The notes below the pieces were generated by a model. That model had not been told where the DNA came from. It saw only the letters and a list, made by a program, of their open reading frames with translations, and made no database searches. A stretch of 64,000 nt of DNA. Source: Deltaproteobacteria bacterium. Its GTDB lineage: Bacteria > Myxococcota > Myxococcia > Myxococcales > Anaeromyxobacteraceae. Shown here piece by piece: positions 42,710-53,213 of this stretch (positions are counted from its first letter, which is position 1; each line of letters begins with the position of its first letter). Location of the stretch: assembly GCA_016214955.1 (NCBI GenBank), contig JACRMN010000012.1, positions 797,901 to 861,900 of the forward strand. The letters are read 5' to 3'. The position numbers were made by a program, and so were the translations under genes.

Positions 42710-43702
42710 ATGCGATCGCTCACGCCCCTCTGGCTGCTGCTGGCCGGCTGCGCCACCTCGGCCCCGTCCGGCAAGGAGCCGTTCCCCGCCGCGCCGCCGG
42801 CCCGCCCCGCCACCTCGGCCGCGCCGGCCCCCGGGTCCGGCCTGGCCGCCGCGCCCGCCTCCTACGCCGGCGACCAGGGCGCCCTGGCTGCGCCGGCGCC
42901 GGCCGCCAGCGAGGTGGCCAACCCCCGCGCCTTCGCGGCCCGATACCCGCGCCCCGACCTGTGCGAGGGCGCCGCCCGCAGCGTGCAGGGGCTCTCGCGG
43001 GACAAGGCCTGGGAGGTGCTGCGCGCCTGCGTGGACCGCGGCGGGTTCACGCACATCAAGCGGCTCCTCGACGGCACCTGGGACAAGGAGCTCACCACCA
43101 AGCCCGACGCCGCGCAGCTCATCGCCAAGGTGGTGGCCCAGCGCGGCGGCGACGTCTATGGCGACCTCAACCGGCTGCGGCAGCGCCGCATCCCCCTCTT
43201 CGGGCTCGGCCCGGCGGTGACCCACCCCGAGCTCTACAGGGGGCGGCTCCTGCTGGTGCGGGCCATGGTGGAGCGCATCAGCCAGGACAAGGGCAAGGTG
43301 TCGGCGCGGCTCATGGAGTACGCGCTCTCGGGCTCGCTCAAGGACGTTCCCGGCTCGGAGAAGTGGGTGCGGTCCCACCGCTCGGGCTCGGCGGGCTCGG
43401 TCAACCGGTCGCCAAGTGGCTCCACCACCTGGTCGAGCGGCCACGCCTCCGAGACCTCGTGGGGGACCGAGCGCACCCAGCGGACCGAGAACACGCCGAC
43501 CGAGACCGGGCTCGAGGCCATCGGCAAGCTGCAGTCGGTGGACCCCTTCTTCGAGCCCGGCCGGCAGTTCGTGATCCTGGCCCGCTTCGACGGCGTCCGC
43601 GACGTGCCGACCGAGACCGAGGAGGGGGAGGGCGAGTCCCAGCGCACCGCCATCCTCAGCCTCGTCGCCTACGTCGAGCCCAGCCCGGTCATCGTCGAGT
43701 AG
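42710..43702 (+). CDS. Lipoprotein of unknown function
   Basis: This 330-aa protein has lipobox LLAGC (Cys14) and a Pro/Ala-rich tether (to about residue 65). A helical domain follows (LCEGAARSVQGLSRDKAWEVLRACVDRGGFTHIKRLLDG), then a Ser/Thr-rich stretch (about 225-265), and a domain with FVILARFDGVRDV. The ATG at 42710 has CCAGG just upstream. The extra GTG/ATG-free frame upstream is a shadow of the previous gene. It is probably an outer-membrane lipoprotein co-transcribed with 42012-42698. Confidence 0.65.
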   Translation: MRSLTPLWLLLAGCATSAPSGKEPFPAAPPARPATSAAPAPGSGLAAAPASYAGDQGALAAPAPAASEVANPRAFAARYPRPDLCEGAARSVQGLSRDKAWEVLRACVDRGGFTHIKRLLDGTWDKELTTKPDAAQLIAKVVAQRGGDVYGDLNRLRQRRIPLFGLGPAVTHPELYRGRLLLVRAMVERISQDKGKVSARLMEYALSGSLKDVPGSEKWVRSHRSGSAGSVNRSPSGSTTWSSGHASETSWGTERTQRTENTPTETGLEAIGKLQSVDPFFEPGRQFVILARFDGVRDVPTETEEGEGESQRTAILSLVAYVEPSPVIVE

Positions 43703-43755
43703 CTCCCGGGCCCTGGCAATCGCCCGGGGGCCGGGAGTAGGCTCCCGCCGCCCCA

Positions 43756-44910
43756 ATGGCCAAGCGCATCGCCATCCTCGGCTCGACCGGCTCCATCGGC
43801 GTGCAGGCCCTCGACGTGGTCTCGCGCCACCCGGGCCGCTTCGAGGTGGTCGGGCTGGCCGCGGGCAAGAACGCCGCCCGCCTCGCCGAGCAGGTGGCCC
43901 GGCACCGGCCGCGCTTCGTGGCCATGGCCGACCCGGCCGCCGCCCGCGAGCTCCAGGGGCTGCTCGGGCCCGGCGGGCCGGAGCTGCTGCCGGCCCCGGA
44001 GGGCGTGGCCCTCATGGCCTCGCTGCCCGAGGTGGAGTTCGTGCTGGCGGCCATCGCCGGCGGCGCCGGCCTGCGCTCCACCGCCGCCGCGGTGGAGGCC
44101 GGCAAGACGGTGGGCCTCGCCAACAAGGAGTCGCTGGTGCTGGCCGGCGAGTTGCTCATGCGCCGCGCCGCCGAGCGCCACTCCCAGATCCTGCCGGTGG
44201 ACAGCGAGCACAGCGCCATCTTCCAGTCGCTCCTGGGCCACAACCGCGCCGAGGTGCGGCGCCTGCTGCTCACCGCCTCGGGCGGGCCGCTCCGCGCCGT
44301 GCCCGCCGAGCAGCTCCCGGCGGTGACCCCGGCCCAGGCGCTCAAGCACCCCAACTGGTCGATGGGCGACAAGATCACCATCGACTCGGCCACGCTGATG
44401 AACAAGGGGCTGGAGGTGATCGAGGCCCGCTGGCTCTTCGACATCGAGCCGCGCCGCATCGACATCATCGTCCACCCGGAGTCGGTGGTGCACTCGATGG
44501 TCGAGTACCTCGACGGCTCGGTGGTGGCCCAGCTCGGTGTCAGCGACATGCGCGGCCCCATCAGCTACGCCATGGCCTGGCCGGAGCGCCTGGCCCTCGA
44601 CTTGCCGCCCCTCGACCTCTCCCGGCTCGGGGCCCTCACCTTCCAGCCGCCCGACCCGGTTCGCTTCCCGGCCTTCACCCTCGCCTACCGGGCGCTGGAG
44701 ATGGGCGGCACCGCCCCGGCGGCGCTCTCCGGGGCCGACGAGGCCGCCGTCGAGGCCTTCCTGGCGGGCCGCTGCCCCTTCCCCCGCATCGCCTCGCTCT
44801 GCGAGGAGGTGCTGGAGGCCCACGTGGCCGAGCCGCTTCGCTCCGTGGGGCAGGCCCTCGAGGCCAGCGACTGGGGGAAGCAGCAGGCCGCCCGCCGCGT
44901 TATGGGATGA
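43756..44910 (+). CDS. dxr: 1-deoxy-D-xylulose-5-phosphate reductoisomerase
   Basis: This 384-aa enzyme makes 2-C-methyl-D-erythritol 4-phosphate in the MEP isoprenoid pathway. It has the NADPH site ILGSTGSIGVQALDVV, ANKESLVLAGE, the metal site VDSEHSAIFQ and HPNWSMGDKITIDSATLMNKG. It supplies isoprenoid units for UppS upstream. The next gene, rseP, starts 12 bp downstream. Confidence 0.97.
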   Translation: MAKRIAILGSTGSIGVQALDVVSRHPGRFEVVGLAAGKNAARLAEQVARHRPRFVAMADPAAARELQGLLGPGGPELLPAPEGVALMASLPEVEFVLAAIAGGAGLRSTAAAVEAGKTVGLANKESLVLAGELLMRRAAERHSQILPVDSEHSAIFQSLLGHNRAEVRRLLLTASGGPLRAVPAEQLPAVTPAQALKHPNWSMGDKITIDSATLMNKGLEVIEARWLFDIEPRRIDIIVHPESVVHSMVEYLDGSVVAQLGVSDMRGPISYAMAWPERLALDLPPLDLSRLGALTFQPPDPVRFPAFTLAYRALEMGGTAPAALSGADEAAVEAFLAGRCPFPRIASLCEEVLEAHVAEPLRSVGQALEASDWGKQQAARRVMG

Positions 44911-44922
44911 CAGGGGATCCCC

Positions 44923-46611
<1,689 letters not shown>

Positions 46612-46621
46612 AAGCCGCTCG

Positions 46622-47398
46622 ATGCTCGTCGCCGCGCTCGACACCGCCACCCTGACCCTCTCCTGCGCCCTCTGCGAGCTGCGCGGCGCCGAGGTCGAGC
46701 TGATCTGCGAGCGCACCGAGCACGGCTCGGCCAAGGCCGGACCCGGGGCCACCGGCGGCCACGGCGGCCGGCTCCCGGGGGCGCTGCGCGACCTGCTGGT
46801 GGCCGTGGACCGCAAGCTCGGCGAGGTGGAGGGGTACGCCGTGGGGCTCGGCCCCGGCTCCTTCACCGGGCTCAGGGTGGGCCTGGCCACGTGGAAGGGG
46901 CTGGCCTACGCCAACCAGCGGCCCATCGCCGGGGTCTCCAGCCTGGCGGCGCTGGCGCTGGCGGCCGTTCCCGCGGCGCCGGAGGGGGCGCTGCTCCTGC
47001 CGCTCCTCGACGCCCGCAAGGGCGAGGTGTACGCCGGCTTCTACCGGCGGAGCGGCGCGGGCGTGGAGGCGGAGCAGCCCGACGCCGCCCTCGGCCCGCA
47101 GGCGCTCCTCGAGCGCGCCGCCTCCCTCTCCCTCGGCGGGCGAACCCTGGTGGCCTTCGGCGAGGGGTACGAGGCCTACCGCTCGCTCCTGGGCGGAAAG
47201 CTGCCCGCGCTGCCCGGCGTCCCGGCCACGCCCCCGGCGCACGCCGTGGCGCGGCTGGCGGCGGCGCGGCTGGGGAATGCCGCCTTCGACCCCGCGGCGG
47301 TGTTCGCCCTCGAGCCTCACTACGTCCGCAAGAGCGAGGCCGAGGTGAAGTTCCCCGACGGCTTCGGCCCCGGGGCCGGGAAGGGCGTGAAGTCATGA
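46622..47398 (+). CDS. tsaB: tRNA threonylcarbamoyladenosine biosynthesis protein TsaB
   Basis: This 258-aa ASKHA-fold protein works with TsaD and TsaE to make t6A at position 37 of ANN-decoding tRNAs. It has VAALDTATLTLSCALCE, GYAVGLGPGSFTGLRVGLATWKGLAYA and PLLDARKGEVYAGFY, all family marks. The stop overlaps the next gene's ATG (ATGA), so it is translationally coupled to a membrane protease. Confidence 0.92.
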   Translation: MLVAALDTATLTLSCALCELRGAEVELICERTEHGSAKAGPGATGGHGGRLPGALRDLLVAVDRKLGEVEGYAVGLGPGSFTGLRVGLATWKGLAYANQRPIAGVSSLAALALAAVPAAPEGALLLPLLDARKGEVYAGFYRRSGAGVEAEQPDAALGPQALLERAASLSLGGRTLVAFGEGYEAYRSLLGGKLPALPGVPATPPAHAVARLAAARLGNAAFDPAAVFALEPHYVRKSEAEVKFPDGFGPGAGKGVKS

Positions 47399-48954
47399 GC
47401 CTCGCCACCGCATCCTTCCGGCCGGCCCAGGGGTCGGTGGCCCGCCCGATGCTCCTCGGCGGAGGCGCGGGCCTCTTCCTGGCGCTCGTCTGGGGCCTGC
47501 TCGACGCCAGCGGCGGCGGGTCGGGCCAGTTCCCCGTGCTGCTCGGCGCCCTGTTCGGCGCGCTGGCCGCCTGGGTCGCCGTGGCCGCCCGGCACGCCCG
47601 CGGCCTGCGGGTGGTGGCCGACGAGGAGGGGCTGAGGGTGCTGGGGCCGGACGAGCGGCTCGCAGCCCGCTGGGACGGGCTGCGGCTGGGCTTCGGCTTC
47701 GCCGCCGGCGGCCGCGGGAACGTGCAGCGCTACGCCATCGTCGCCGATCCGCGCGGGCGCAGCTTCGCCTTCGCGGACCTGGCCGGGCAGGGGCCCTGCC
47801 AGCCGGTGGCCGGGGCCGACGGCGGGCCGGTCGAGGTGGTGGACCTGCCGGAGGCGCCGCTCCTGCTCGGCCTGCTGGTGCAGCGCTGCCCCGCCTGGCA
47901 GGTGCTGCCGCCGGAGCTGGCGACGCCGCCGGCGGCCGTGATCCCGGCGCCGGGGGCGGAGGCCGGCGCCGCGACCGCGCCGGCCGCGGGGATGCGGCTC
48001 GCCGCGCCGCGCGCCGCGGGCGCCGGCGTGGGGCTCCTGGCGCTCGCGGTGAAGCTGGGCGGCAAGCTGCTGGGGGCGCTCGGCAAGGTGGGCGCGACCG
48101 CGGTCAAGGCCGCGAAGGGCACGCACCTGGGCTGGGCAGCGGCCTCGGCCGCCACCTACTCGGTGCTCTTCAGCTGGAAGTTCGCCGTGGCCATCATGCT
48201 GCAGCTCTTCGTCCACGAGTACGGCCACGTCCACGCCATGCGCCGCACCGGCATGAAGGTGCGGGGCATGTACTTCATCCCGCTGCTCGGGGCGGCCGCG
48301 GTCACCGAGGACCAGTTCACCTCGCGCCGCCAGCAGGCCTACGTGGCCCTCAACGGTCCGGTGTGGGGCTCGCTGCTGGCGCTCCTGCCGCTCTCGCTGT
48401 GGCTGATCACAGGCGAGCCGGCCTTCGCCGCGGTGGCCGCCTGGTACGCGCTCATCAACCTCTTCAACCTGCTCCCCATCCTGCCCCTCGACGGCGGCCG
48501 GGTGATGCAGGCCTTCGCCTTCTCCTACTCCTCGGGCCTGGGCCTGGCGGTCTCGGTGCTCGGGCTCTTCGGCGCGGTGCTGCTGGGCTCGCAGCTCGGC
48601 TTCTCGCTCATCTGGATCCTGGCGGCGCTGGGGGCGATGGAGCTGCTCTCCGAGGCGCGGGCCTGGGCCGGGGCGCGGGCCCTGCGGCTCCTGCCCGAGC
48701 CGTCCCGCTTCGGCCCGACCCACTGGGTCTACCTGCGGGCGGTCCTGGGCCCGCCGCCCGGCCACCCCAGCGAGCGCCAGTTCCTGGGCGCCCTGGCACG
48801 CTCCGAGCGGGCCGGGCGCGCCGAGCCGCTCACCAGCAGGCAGATGCTCCTGTGGGGCCTCGCCTACGCGGGCCTGGCGCTGGCCCTGGTGCTGCTCGTA
48901 TGGGCCATGCGCCACGTCCCCGGCGCCGACGTGGCGGCGGGGATGCTGGAGTAG
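47395..48954 (+). CDS. Second M50-type membrane metalloprotease, no PDZ
   Basis: This 519-aa polytopic protein has two hydrophobic segments at the start, a PH-like or SRPBCC-like soluble stretch (about 70-190), then a site-2 protease core. HEYGH (QLFVHEYGHVHAMRRTG, near residue 274) is followed by NLFNLLPILPLDGGRV (near 365). Both metal motifs are intact. There is no PDZ domain, unlike RseP at 44923. Substrate unknown; in other bacteria such PDZ-less proteases act in sporulation or stress signalling. It overlaps tsaB by ATGA. Confidence 0.82.
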   Translation: MSLATASFRPAQGSVARPMLLGGGAGLFLALVWGLLDASGGGSGQFPVLLGALFGALAAWVAVAARHARGLRVVADEEGLRVLGPDERLAARWDGLRLGFGFAAGGRGNVQRYAIVADPRGRSFAFADLAGQGPCQPVAGADGGPVEVVDLPEAPLLLGLLVQRCPAWQVLPPELATPPAAVIPAPGAEAGAATAPAAGMRLAAPRAAGAGVGLLALAVKLGGKLLGALGKVGATAVKAAKGTHLGWAAASAATYSVLFSWKFAVAIMLQLFVHEYGHVHAMRRTGMKVRGMYFIPLLGAAAVTEDQFTSRRQQAYVALNGPVWGSLLALLPLSLWLITGEPAFAAVAAWYALINLFNLLPILPLDGGRVMQAFAFSYSSGLGLAVSVLGLFGAVLLGSQLGFSLIWILAALGAMELLSEARAWAGARALRLLPEPSRFGPTHWVYLRAVLGPPPGHPSERQFLGALARSERAGRAEPLTSRQMLLWGLAYAGLALALVLLVWAMRHVPGADVAAGMLE

Positions 48955-48968
48955 GGGAGGTTCGGCAC

Positions 48969-49865
48969 ATGCGCGTCTTCCTCACCGGTGCCACCGGGCT
49001 CATCGGCAGGGCGCTCAGCGTCTCGCTGCTCCACGATGGCCACCAGGTGGTGGCCCTCTCCCGCGGCGCCTCGCCCGAGCTGCTGCCCGGGGGCGTGGAG
49101 CGCCTGCAGGGCGACCCGGCGAAGCCCGGCCCCTGGCAGGAGGTGCTGGCCGGCTGCCAGGCCTGCGTGAACCTGGCGGGGGAGCCGGTGGCCGGCGGCC
49201 GCTGGAACGCGGTGCGCAAGGAGGCCATCCGCCAGAGCCGCGTCGAGGCGACGCGCAACGTGGCCGCGGTGATCGCCGAGTGCGGCCCCACCGTGCTGGT
49301 GCAGGGGAGCGCGGTGGGCTTCTACGGCTCGCGCGGCGACGAGGAGCTCACCGAGGGCTCGGCGGCCGGCACCGGCTTCCTCGCCGAGGTGTGCCAGGCC
49401 TGGGAGGAGGCGGCGCGGCCGGCGGCGCGCCGGGCGCGGCTGGTGCTGCTGCGCACCGGCATCGTGCTGGCGCGCGAGGGCGGGGCGCTGCCGCAGATGG
49501 CGCTCCCCTTCCGGCTCTTCGCCGGCGGCCCCATCGGCGACGGCGCCTTCTGGCAGCCCTGGATCCACCTCGACGACCAGGTGTCGCTCGTCCGCTGGGC
49601 GCTGGCGGAGCCGCGGGCCGAGGGGCCCGTGAACGCCGCCGCGCCGGCGCCGGCCCGCAACCGCGACCTGGCCCGGGCCATCGGCGCCGCCCTCTCGCGC
49701 CCCTCCTTCCTCCCCACGCCGGCGCTCGTCGTCCGGCTGGCGGTGGGCGAGATGGCCGAGGTGGTCACCTCCAGCCAGCGGGTGCTGCCGCGCAAGGCCG
49801 AGTCGCTCGGCTTCCGCTTCACCCACGCCGACCTGGGCGCGGCCCTGCGCGACCTTCTGGAGTAG
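48969..49865 (+). CDS. TIGR01777-type NAD-dependent epimerase (YfcH/SulA-like)
   Basis: This 298-aa extended short-chain dehydrogenase has MRVFLTGATGLIGRALSVSLL, the NAD-binding Gly motif. VNLAGEPVAGGRW, GSAVGFYGSRGDEELTE and WIHLDDQV complete the family signature. The physiological reaction is not known. It begins 14 bp after the protease gene, likely the last gene of this run. GGGGAGG lies 8-10 nt upstream of the ATG. Confidence 0.9.
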   Translation: MRVFLTGATGLIGRALSVSLLHDGHQVVALSRGASPELLPGGVERLQGDPAKPGPWQEVLAGCQACVNLAGEPVAGGRWNAVRKEAIRQSRVEATRNVAAVIAECGPTVLVQGSAVGFYGSRGDEELTEGSAAGTGFLAEVCQAWEEAARPAARRARLVLLRTGIVLAREGGALPQMALPFRLFAGGPIGDGAFWQPWIHLDDQVSLVRWALAEPRAEGPVNAAAPAPARNRDLARAIGAALSRPSFLPTPALVVRLAVGEMAEVVTSSQRVLPRKAESLGFRFTHADLGAALRDLLE

Positions 49866-49884
49866 CGGCGGCCCGCGAGGGCCG

Positions 49885-50766
49885 TCAGATCCGTCCGGTC
49901 CAGCCGTCGTCCGAGGCGAGGAACGCCTGCTCCACCGCGCGGCGGGCCTCCTCGGGGAGCGGGCCCCGGGCCAGGGCGCGCGCCGCCTCCTCGAGGTGAT
50001 CGAGGCTGCGCGTGCCCAGGAGGGCCCCGGATACGCCGGGGGCGAAAGCCGCGAAGCGCAGCGCCCACTCGGCCCAGGGCAGCTCGCCCGGGTCGGCGCG
50101 CATGGCGCGCAGCCGGAGCCAGTAGGGCTCGCACTCGTCTCCGGCCGGCCGCTCCGCGAAGCGCCAGGGCGCGTCGGCGAGCGGGCGCTTGGCGAGGAAG
50201 CCCATCCCGGCGCTCCGGGCCGCCGGCAGGCCGCCGCGGAGGACGCGCTGGTCGCACACGCTGAGCGAGGCCTGCACCGCCCCGAAGGCGCCCGAGCCGG
50301 TGGCCCAGGCGAGCGCCTCCTCCTCGCCGGAGTAGGCGGCGCAGCGCACCTTGCCGGCGCGCACCGCCTCGAGGAGCGCCTGCACCACCTCCCCGCGCTC
50401 CAGCACCTCGCGCGGGCAGGAGTGGAGGTGCACCAGGTCGATCCAGCTCGTGCGCAGCCGCACCAGCGCCTCGTCGATGCCGCGCGCCACCGCCTCGAAG
50501 GTCCAGTCGGGGACGCCGGCCACGCCGTACCCGACCTTGGTGGAGAGCACCACCTCGCCGCGCCGGTGGGCCAGGTGGCGTCCCAGCCGCTCCTCGGCGC
50601 CCCCGTAGCTCCTGGCGGCGTCGAAGAGGTTGACTCCCAGGTCCAGGGCCCGGCCCAGCAGCCGCTCCACTCCCGCCTCGTCGATCTCCGGGCCGCCGAT
50701 GCGGCCCGCGCCCAGCCCCAGCGCGGGGACGACGATGCCGGTGGATCCGAGGGCGCGCCGCTCCAT
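49885..50766 (-). CDS. Aldo/keto reductase
   Basis: This 293-aa NADPH-dependent oxidoreductase has GLGAGRIGG, then the catalytic segment LFDAARSYGGAEERLG (Asp and Tyr), VVLSTKVGYG with the catalytic Lys, and VHLHSC. All four tetrad positions appear present. The substrate is unknown. TATCCT (50783-50778) lies 11 nt before the ATG, giving a very short leader. The gene converges with the epimerase and is divergent from mgtC. Confidence 0.88.
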   Translation of the reverse strand: MERRALGSTGIVVPALGLGAGRIGGPEIDEAGVERLLGRALDLGVNLFDAARSYGGAEERLGRHLAHRRGEVVLSTKVGYGVAGVPDWTFEAVARGIDEALVRLRTSWIDLVHLHSCPREVLERGEVVQALLEAVRAGKVRCAAYSGEEEALAWATGSGAFGAVQASLSVCDQRVLRGGLPAARSAGMGFLAKRPLADAPWRFAERPAGDECEPYWLRLRAMRADPGELPWAEWALRFAAFAPGVSGALLGTRSLDHLEEAARALARGPLPEEARRAVEQAFLASDDGWTGRI

Positions 50767-50867
50767 GGCCGCGGAGGAGGATACGCCACCCGGCCCGCGC
50801 GCCCACACAGGCTGCCGGCGCGCGGTACACTTCCCGGGGCCGGCAGCCGCCGGCGCGGAGGAGCCCG

Positions 50868-51560
50868 ATGGACGCGACGCGCGTCGAGATCCTGTACCAC
50901 CTGGGAGGAGCGCTGGCGGCCGGCAGCCTGGTGGGAATCGAGCGGTCCTGGCACGGCCGGCCGGCGGGCTTCCGCACCCACGCGCTGGTGTGCACCGCCT
51001 CGGCCATGCTCATGACGCTCTCCGTGTACGAGAGCCTCTGGTTCCCCCGCGCCCTGGCCGACGCCGCTCGCCTCGACCCGACGCGCATGGCCCAGGGCAT
51101 CGTCACCGGCATCGGCTTCCTGGGGGCGGGCGCCATCTTCAAGGAGGGGCTCACGGTCCGCGGCCTCACCACCGCCGCCTCCATCTGGATCACCGCCGCC
51201 ATCGGCATCCTCATGGGCGTGGGCCTCTTCTTCGCCGGCGCCGTCAGCACCGGCATCACGCTGGGCGTGCTGGTGGCCTTCCGCTGGCTGGAGCGGCTGG
51301 TGCCGGTGGAGCAGTACATCCACCACGCCGTCCGCTTCCTCCGCGAGGAGGCACCGCCCGAGGCGCGGCTCCGGGCGCTGCTCGCCGAGCAGGAGTGCAA
51401 GATCAGCGACCTCTCCCAGCACCTCGTCGACGACGGCCGGATCCTGGAGTATCGGATGGTCCTCAAGGCGCGTCGGGCCGGCGCCCTGAGCGGGGTCGCG
51501 GGCGTGTGGCTCGCCGACCGGACCGTGCGCGGCTTCAGCCTCACCCCCTCGGCGACGTAG
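50868..51560 (+). CDS. MgtC/SapB family membrane protein
   Basis: This 230-aa protein has an N-terminal MgtC domain: LGGALAAGSLVGIERSWHGRPAGFRTHALVC, then GIGFLGAGAIFKEG and RGLTTAASIWITAAIGILMGVG, with about five membrane helices. A C-terminal soluble domain (about 160-230) follows. MgtC proteins affect magnesium homeostasis and inhibit F-ATPase in some pathogens. GGAGGAG precedes the ATG. The deacylase gene follows after 12 bp. Confidence 0.88.
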   Translation: MDATRVEILYHLGGALAAGSLVGIERSWHGRPAGFRTHALVCTASAMLMTLSVYESLWFPRALADAARLDPTRMAQGIVTGIGFLGAGAIFKEGLTVRGLTTAASIWITAAIGILMGVGLFFAGAVSTGITLGVLVAFRWLERLVPVEQYIHHAVRFLREEAPPEARLRALLAEQECKISDLSQHLVDDGRILEYRMVLKARRAGALSGVAGVWLADRTVRGFSLTPSAT

Positions 51561-51572
51561 CCTCCCCCCGCC

Positions 51573-52055
51573 ATGTCGAAGCTCCCCTCCACCGCCGCCA
51601 CCCGCCTCCTCAGGGAGAAGGGCATCCCCTACACCGAGCACCCCTACCGCTACGAGGAGAAGGGCGGCACCGCCGTCTCCGCCCGCGAGCTCTCGGTGGA
51701 CGAGCACGCGGTGGTGAAGACGCTCATCATGGAGGACGAGGCCGGCGCCCCCATGGTGGTGCTGATGCACGGCGACCGGGAGGTCTCGGTGAAGGCGCTG
51801 GCCCGCCAGGCCGGGCGCAAGACCATCCAGATCTGCCGGCCCGAGGTGGCCAACCGCCACAGCGGCTACCAGGTGGGCGGCACCAGCCCCTTCGGCACGC
51901 GCAAGCAGATGCCGGTCTTCGTGGAGCGCTCGATCCTGGCGCTGCCGCGCATCTACATCAACGGCGGCTCGCGAGGCTTCCTGGTGGCCATCGACCCCCG
52001 GGACATGGAGAAGGCCGTCGCCATCACGCCGGTGGACGTGGCCATCGAGGGGTAG
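51573..52055 (+). CDS. ybaK: Cys-tRNA(Pro) deacylase YbaK/EbsC
   Basis: This 160-aa enzyme removes cysteine wrongly loaded on tRNA-Pro. It has TRLLREKGIPYTEHPYRYEE at the start, AVVKTLIMEDE, VGGTSPFGTRKQMPVFVE and YINGGSRGFLVAIDP, the full YbaK pattern. The length is that of the single-domain enzyme. It is close behind the MgtC gene and may be co-transcribed. Confidence 0.9.
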   Translation: MSKLPSTAATRLLREKGIPYTEHPYRYEEKGGTAVSARELSVDEHAVVKTLIMEDEAGAPMVVLMHGDREVSVKALARQAGRKTIQICRPEVANRHSGYQVGGTSPFGTRKQMPVFVERSILALPRIYINGGSRGFLVAIDPRDMEKAVAITPVDVAIEG

Positions 52056-52124
52056 AAACGGGGCAACCCAATTGTGTATCCTGTTCGGCCCCACTACCCC
52101 CGTGGGAACCGGAGAGAAGAGCAC

Positions 52125-53213
52125 ATGAGCCAGAAGAAGCTGAAGGTCGGCGTGCTGGGCGCGACCGGCATGGTGGGGCAGCGTTTCGTCGCGCTGCTCG
52201 AGAACCACCCCTGGTACGAGGTGACGCTGGTGGCCGCCAGCGCCAACTCCGCCGGCAAGTCCTACGCCGAGGCCGTCGGCGGCCGCTGGGCGCTGAAGTC
52301 GGCGATGCCCGCCGCCACCGCCAGGCTCACCGTCCAGAACGCCTCCGACGTGGCGAAGATCGCCCCGCAGGTGGACTTCGTCTTCTGCGCCGTGGACATG
52401 AGCAAGGAGGAGACGGCCAAGCTCGAGGAGGACTACGCCCGCGCCGAGACGCCGGTGGTCTCCAACAACTCGGCCCACCGCGGCACCGCCGACGTGCCGA
52501 TGATGATCCCCGAGGTCAACCCGCAGCACGCCGCCATCGTCGAGGCCCAGAAGCGCCGCCTCGGCACCAGGAAGGGCTTCATCGCCGTGAAGCCCAACTG
52601 CTCGCTGCAGAGCTACGTGCCCGCCCTCCACCCGCTGGCCGAGTTCGGCCTGCGCACGGTGGTGGTCTGCACCTACCAGGCCATCAGCGGCGCCGGGAAG
52701 ACCTTCGAGAGCTGGCCCGAGATGGTCGACAACGTCATCCCCTTCATCAAGGGCGAGGAGGAGAAGAGCGAGAAGGAGCCCATGAAGATCTGGGGCGAGA
52801 TGAAGGACGGCAAGATCGTCCCGGCCACCTCGCCGCTCATCACCGCCCAGTGCCTGCGCGTGCCGGCCACCGACGGCCACATGGCGGCGGTCTTCGTGAA
52901 GTTCGACCGGAAGCCCTCGAAGGACGAGATCCTGGCCCGCTGGAAGGCCTTCCAGGGACGCCCCCAGCAGCTCGCCCTGCCGAGCGCCCCGACCCCGTTC
53001 CTCACCTACTTCGAGGACGAGTCGCGGCCCCAGACGAGGCTCGACCGCGACGCCGGCAACGGCATGGCGGTGACCATCGGCCGGCTGCGCCCCGACACCC
53101 ACCTCGACTGGCGCTTCGTGGCCCTCTCGCACAACACCGTGCGCGGCGCCGCCGGCGGCGCGGTGCTGACCGCCGAGCTGCTCACCAAGGACGGCTTCAT
53201 CGCCGCCAAGTAG
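52125..53213 (+). CDS. asd: Aspartate-semialdehyde dehydrogenase (archaeal/fungal type)
   Basis: This 362-aa enzyme reduces aspartyl phosphate to aspartate semialdehyde for lysine, methionine and threonine synthesis. It has KVGVLGATGMVGQRFV, the catalytic Cys in AVKPNCSLQSYVPAL, VCTYQAISGAGKTF and the catalytic-His region TDGHMAAVFV. The length and motifs are those of the archaeal/fungal class, not E. coli Asd. GGAGAGAAGAGC precedes the ATG at 52125. The stop is followed without gap by a second homologue. Confidence 0.93.
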   Translation: MSQKKLKVGVLGATGMVGQRFVALLENHPWYEVTLVAASANSAGKSYAEAVGGRWALKSAMPAATARLTVQNASDVAKIAPQVDFVFCAVDMSKEETAKLEEDYARAETPVVSNNSAHRGTADVPMMIPEVNPQHAAIVEAQKRRLGTRKGFIAVKPNCSLQSYVPALHPLAEFGLRTVVVCTYQAISGAGKTFESWPEMVDNVIPFIKGEEEKSEKEPMKIWGEMKDGKIVPATSPLITAQCLRVPATDGHMAAVFVKFDRKPSKDEILARWKAFQGRPQQLALPSAPTPFLTYFEDESRPQTRLDRDAGNGMAVTIGRLRPDTHLDWRFVALSHNTVRGAAGGAVLTAELLTKDGFIAAK

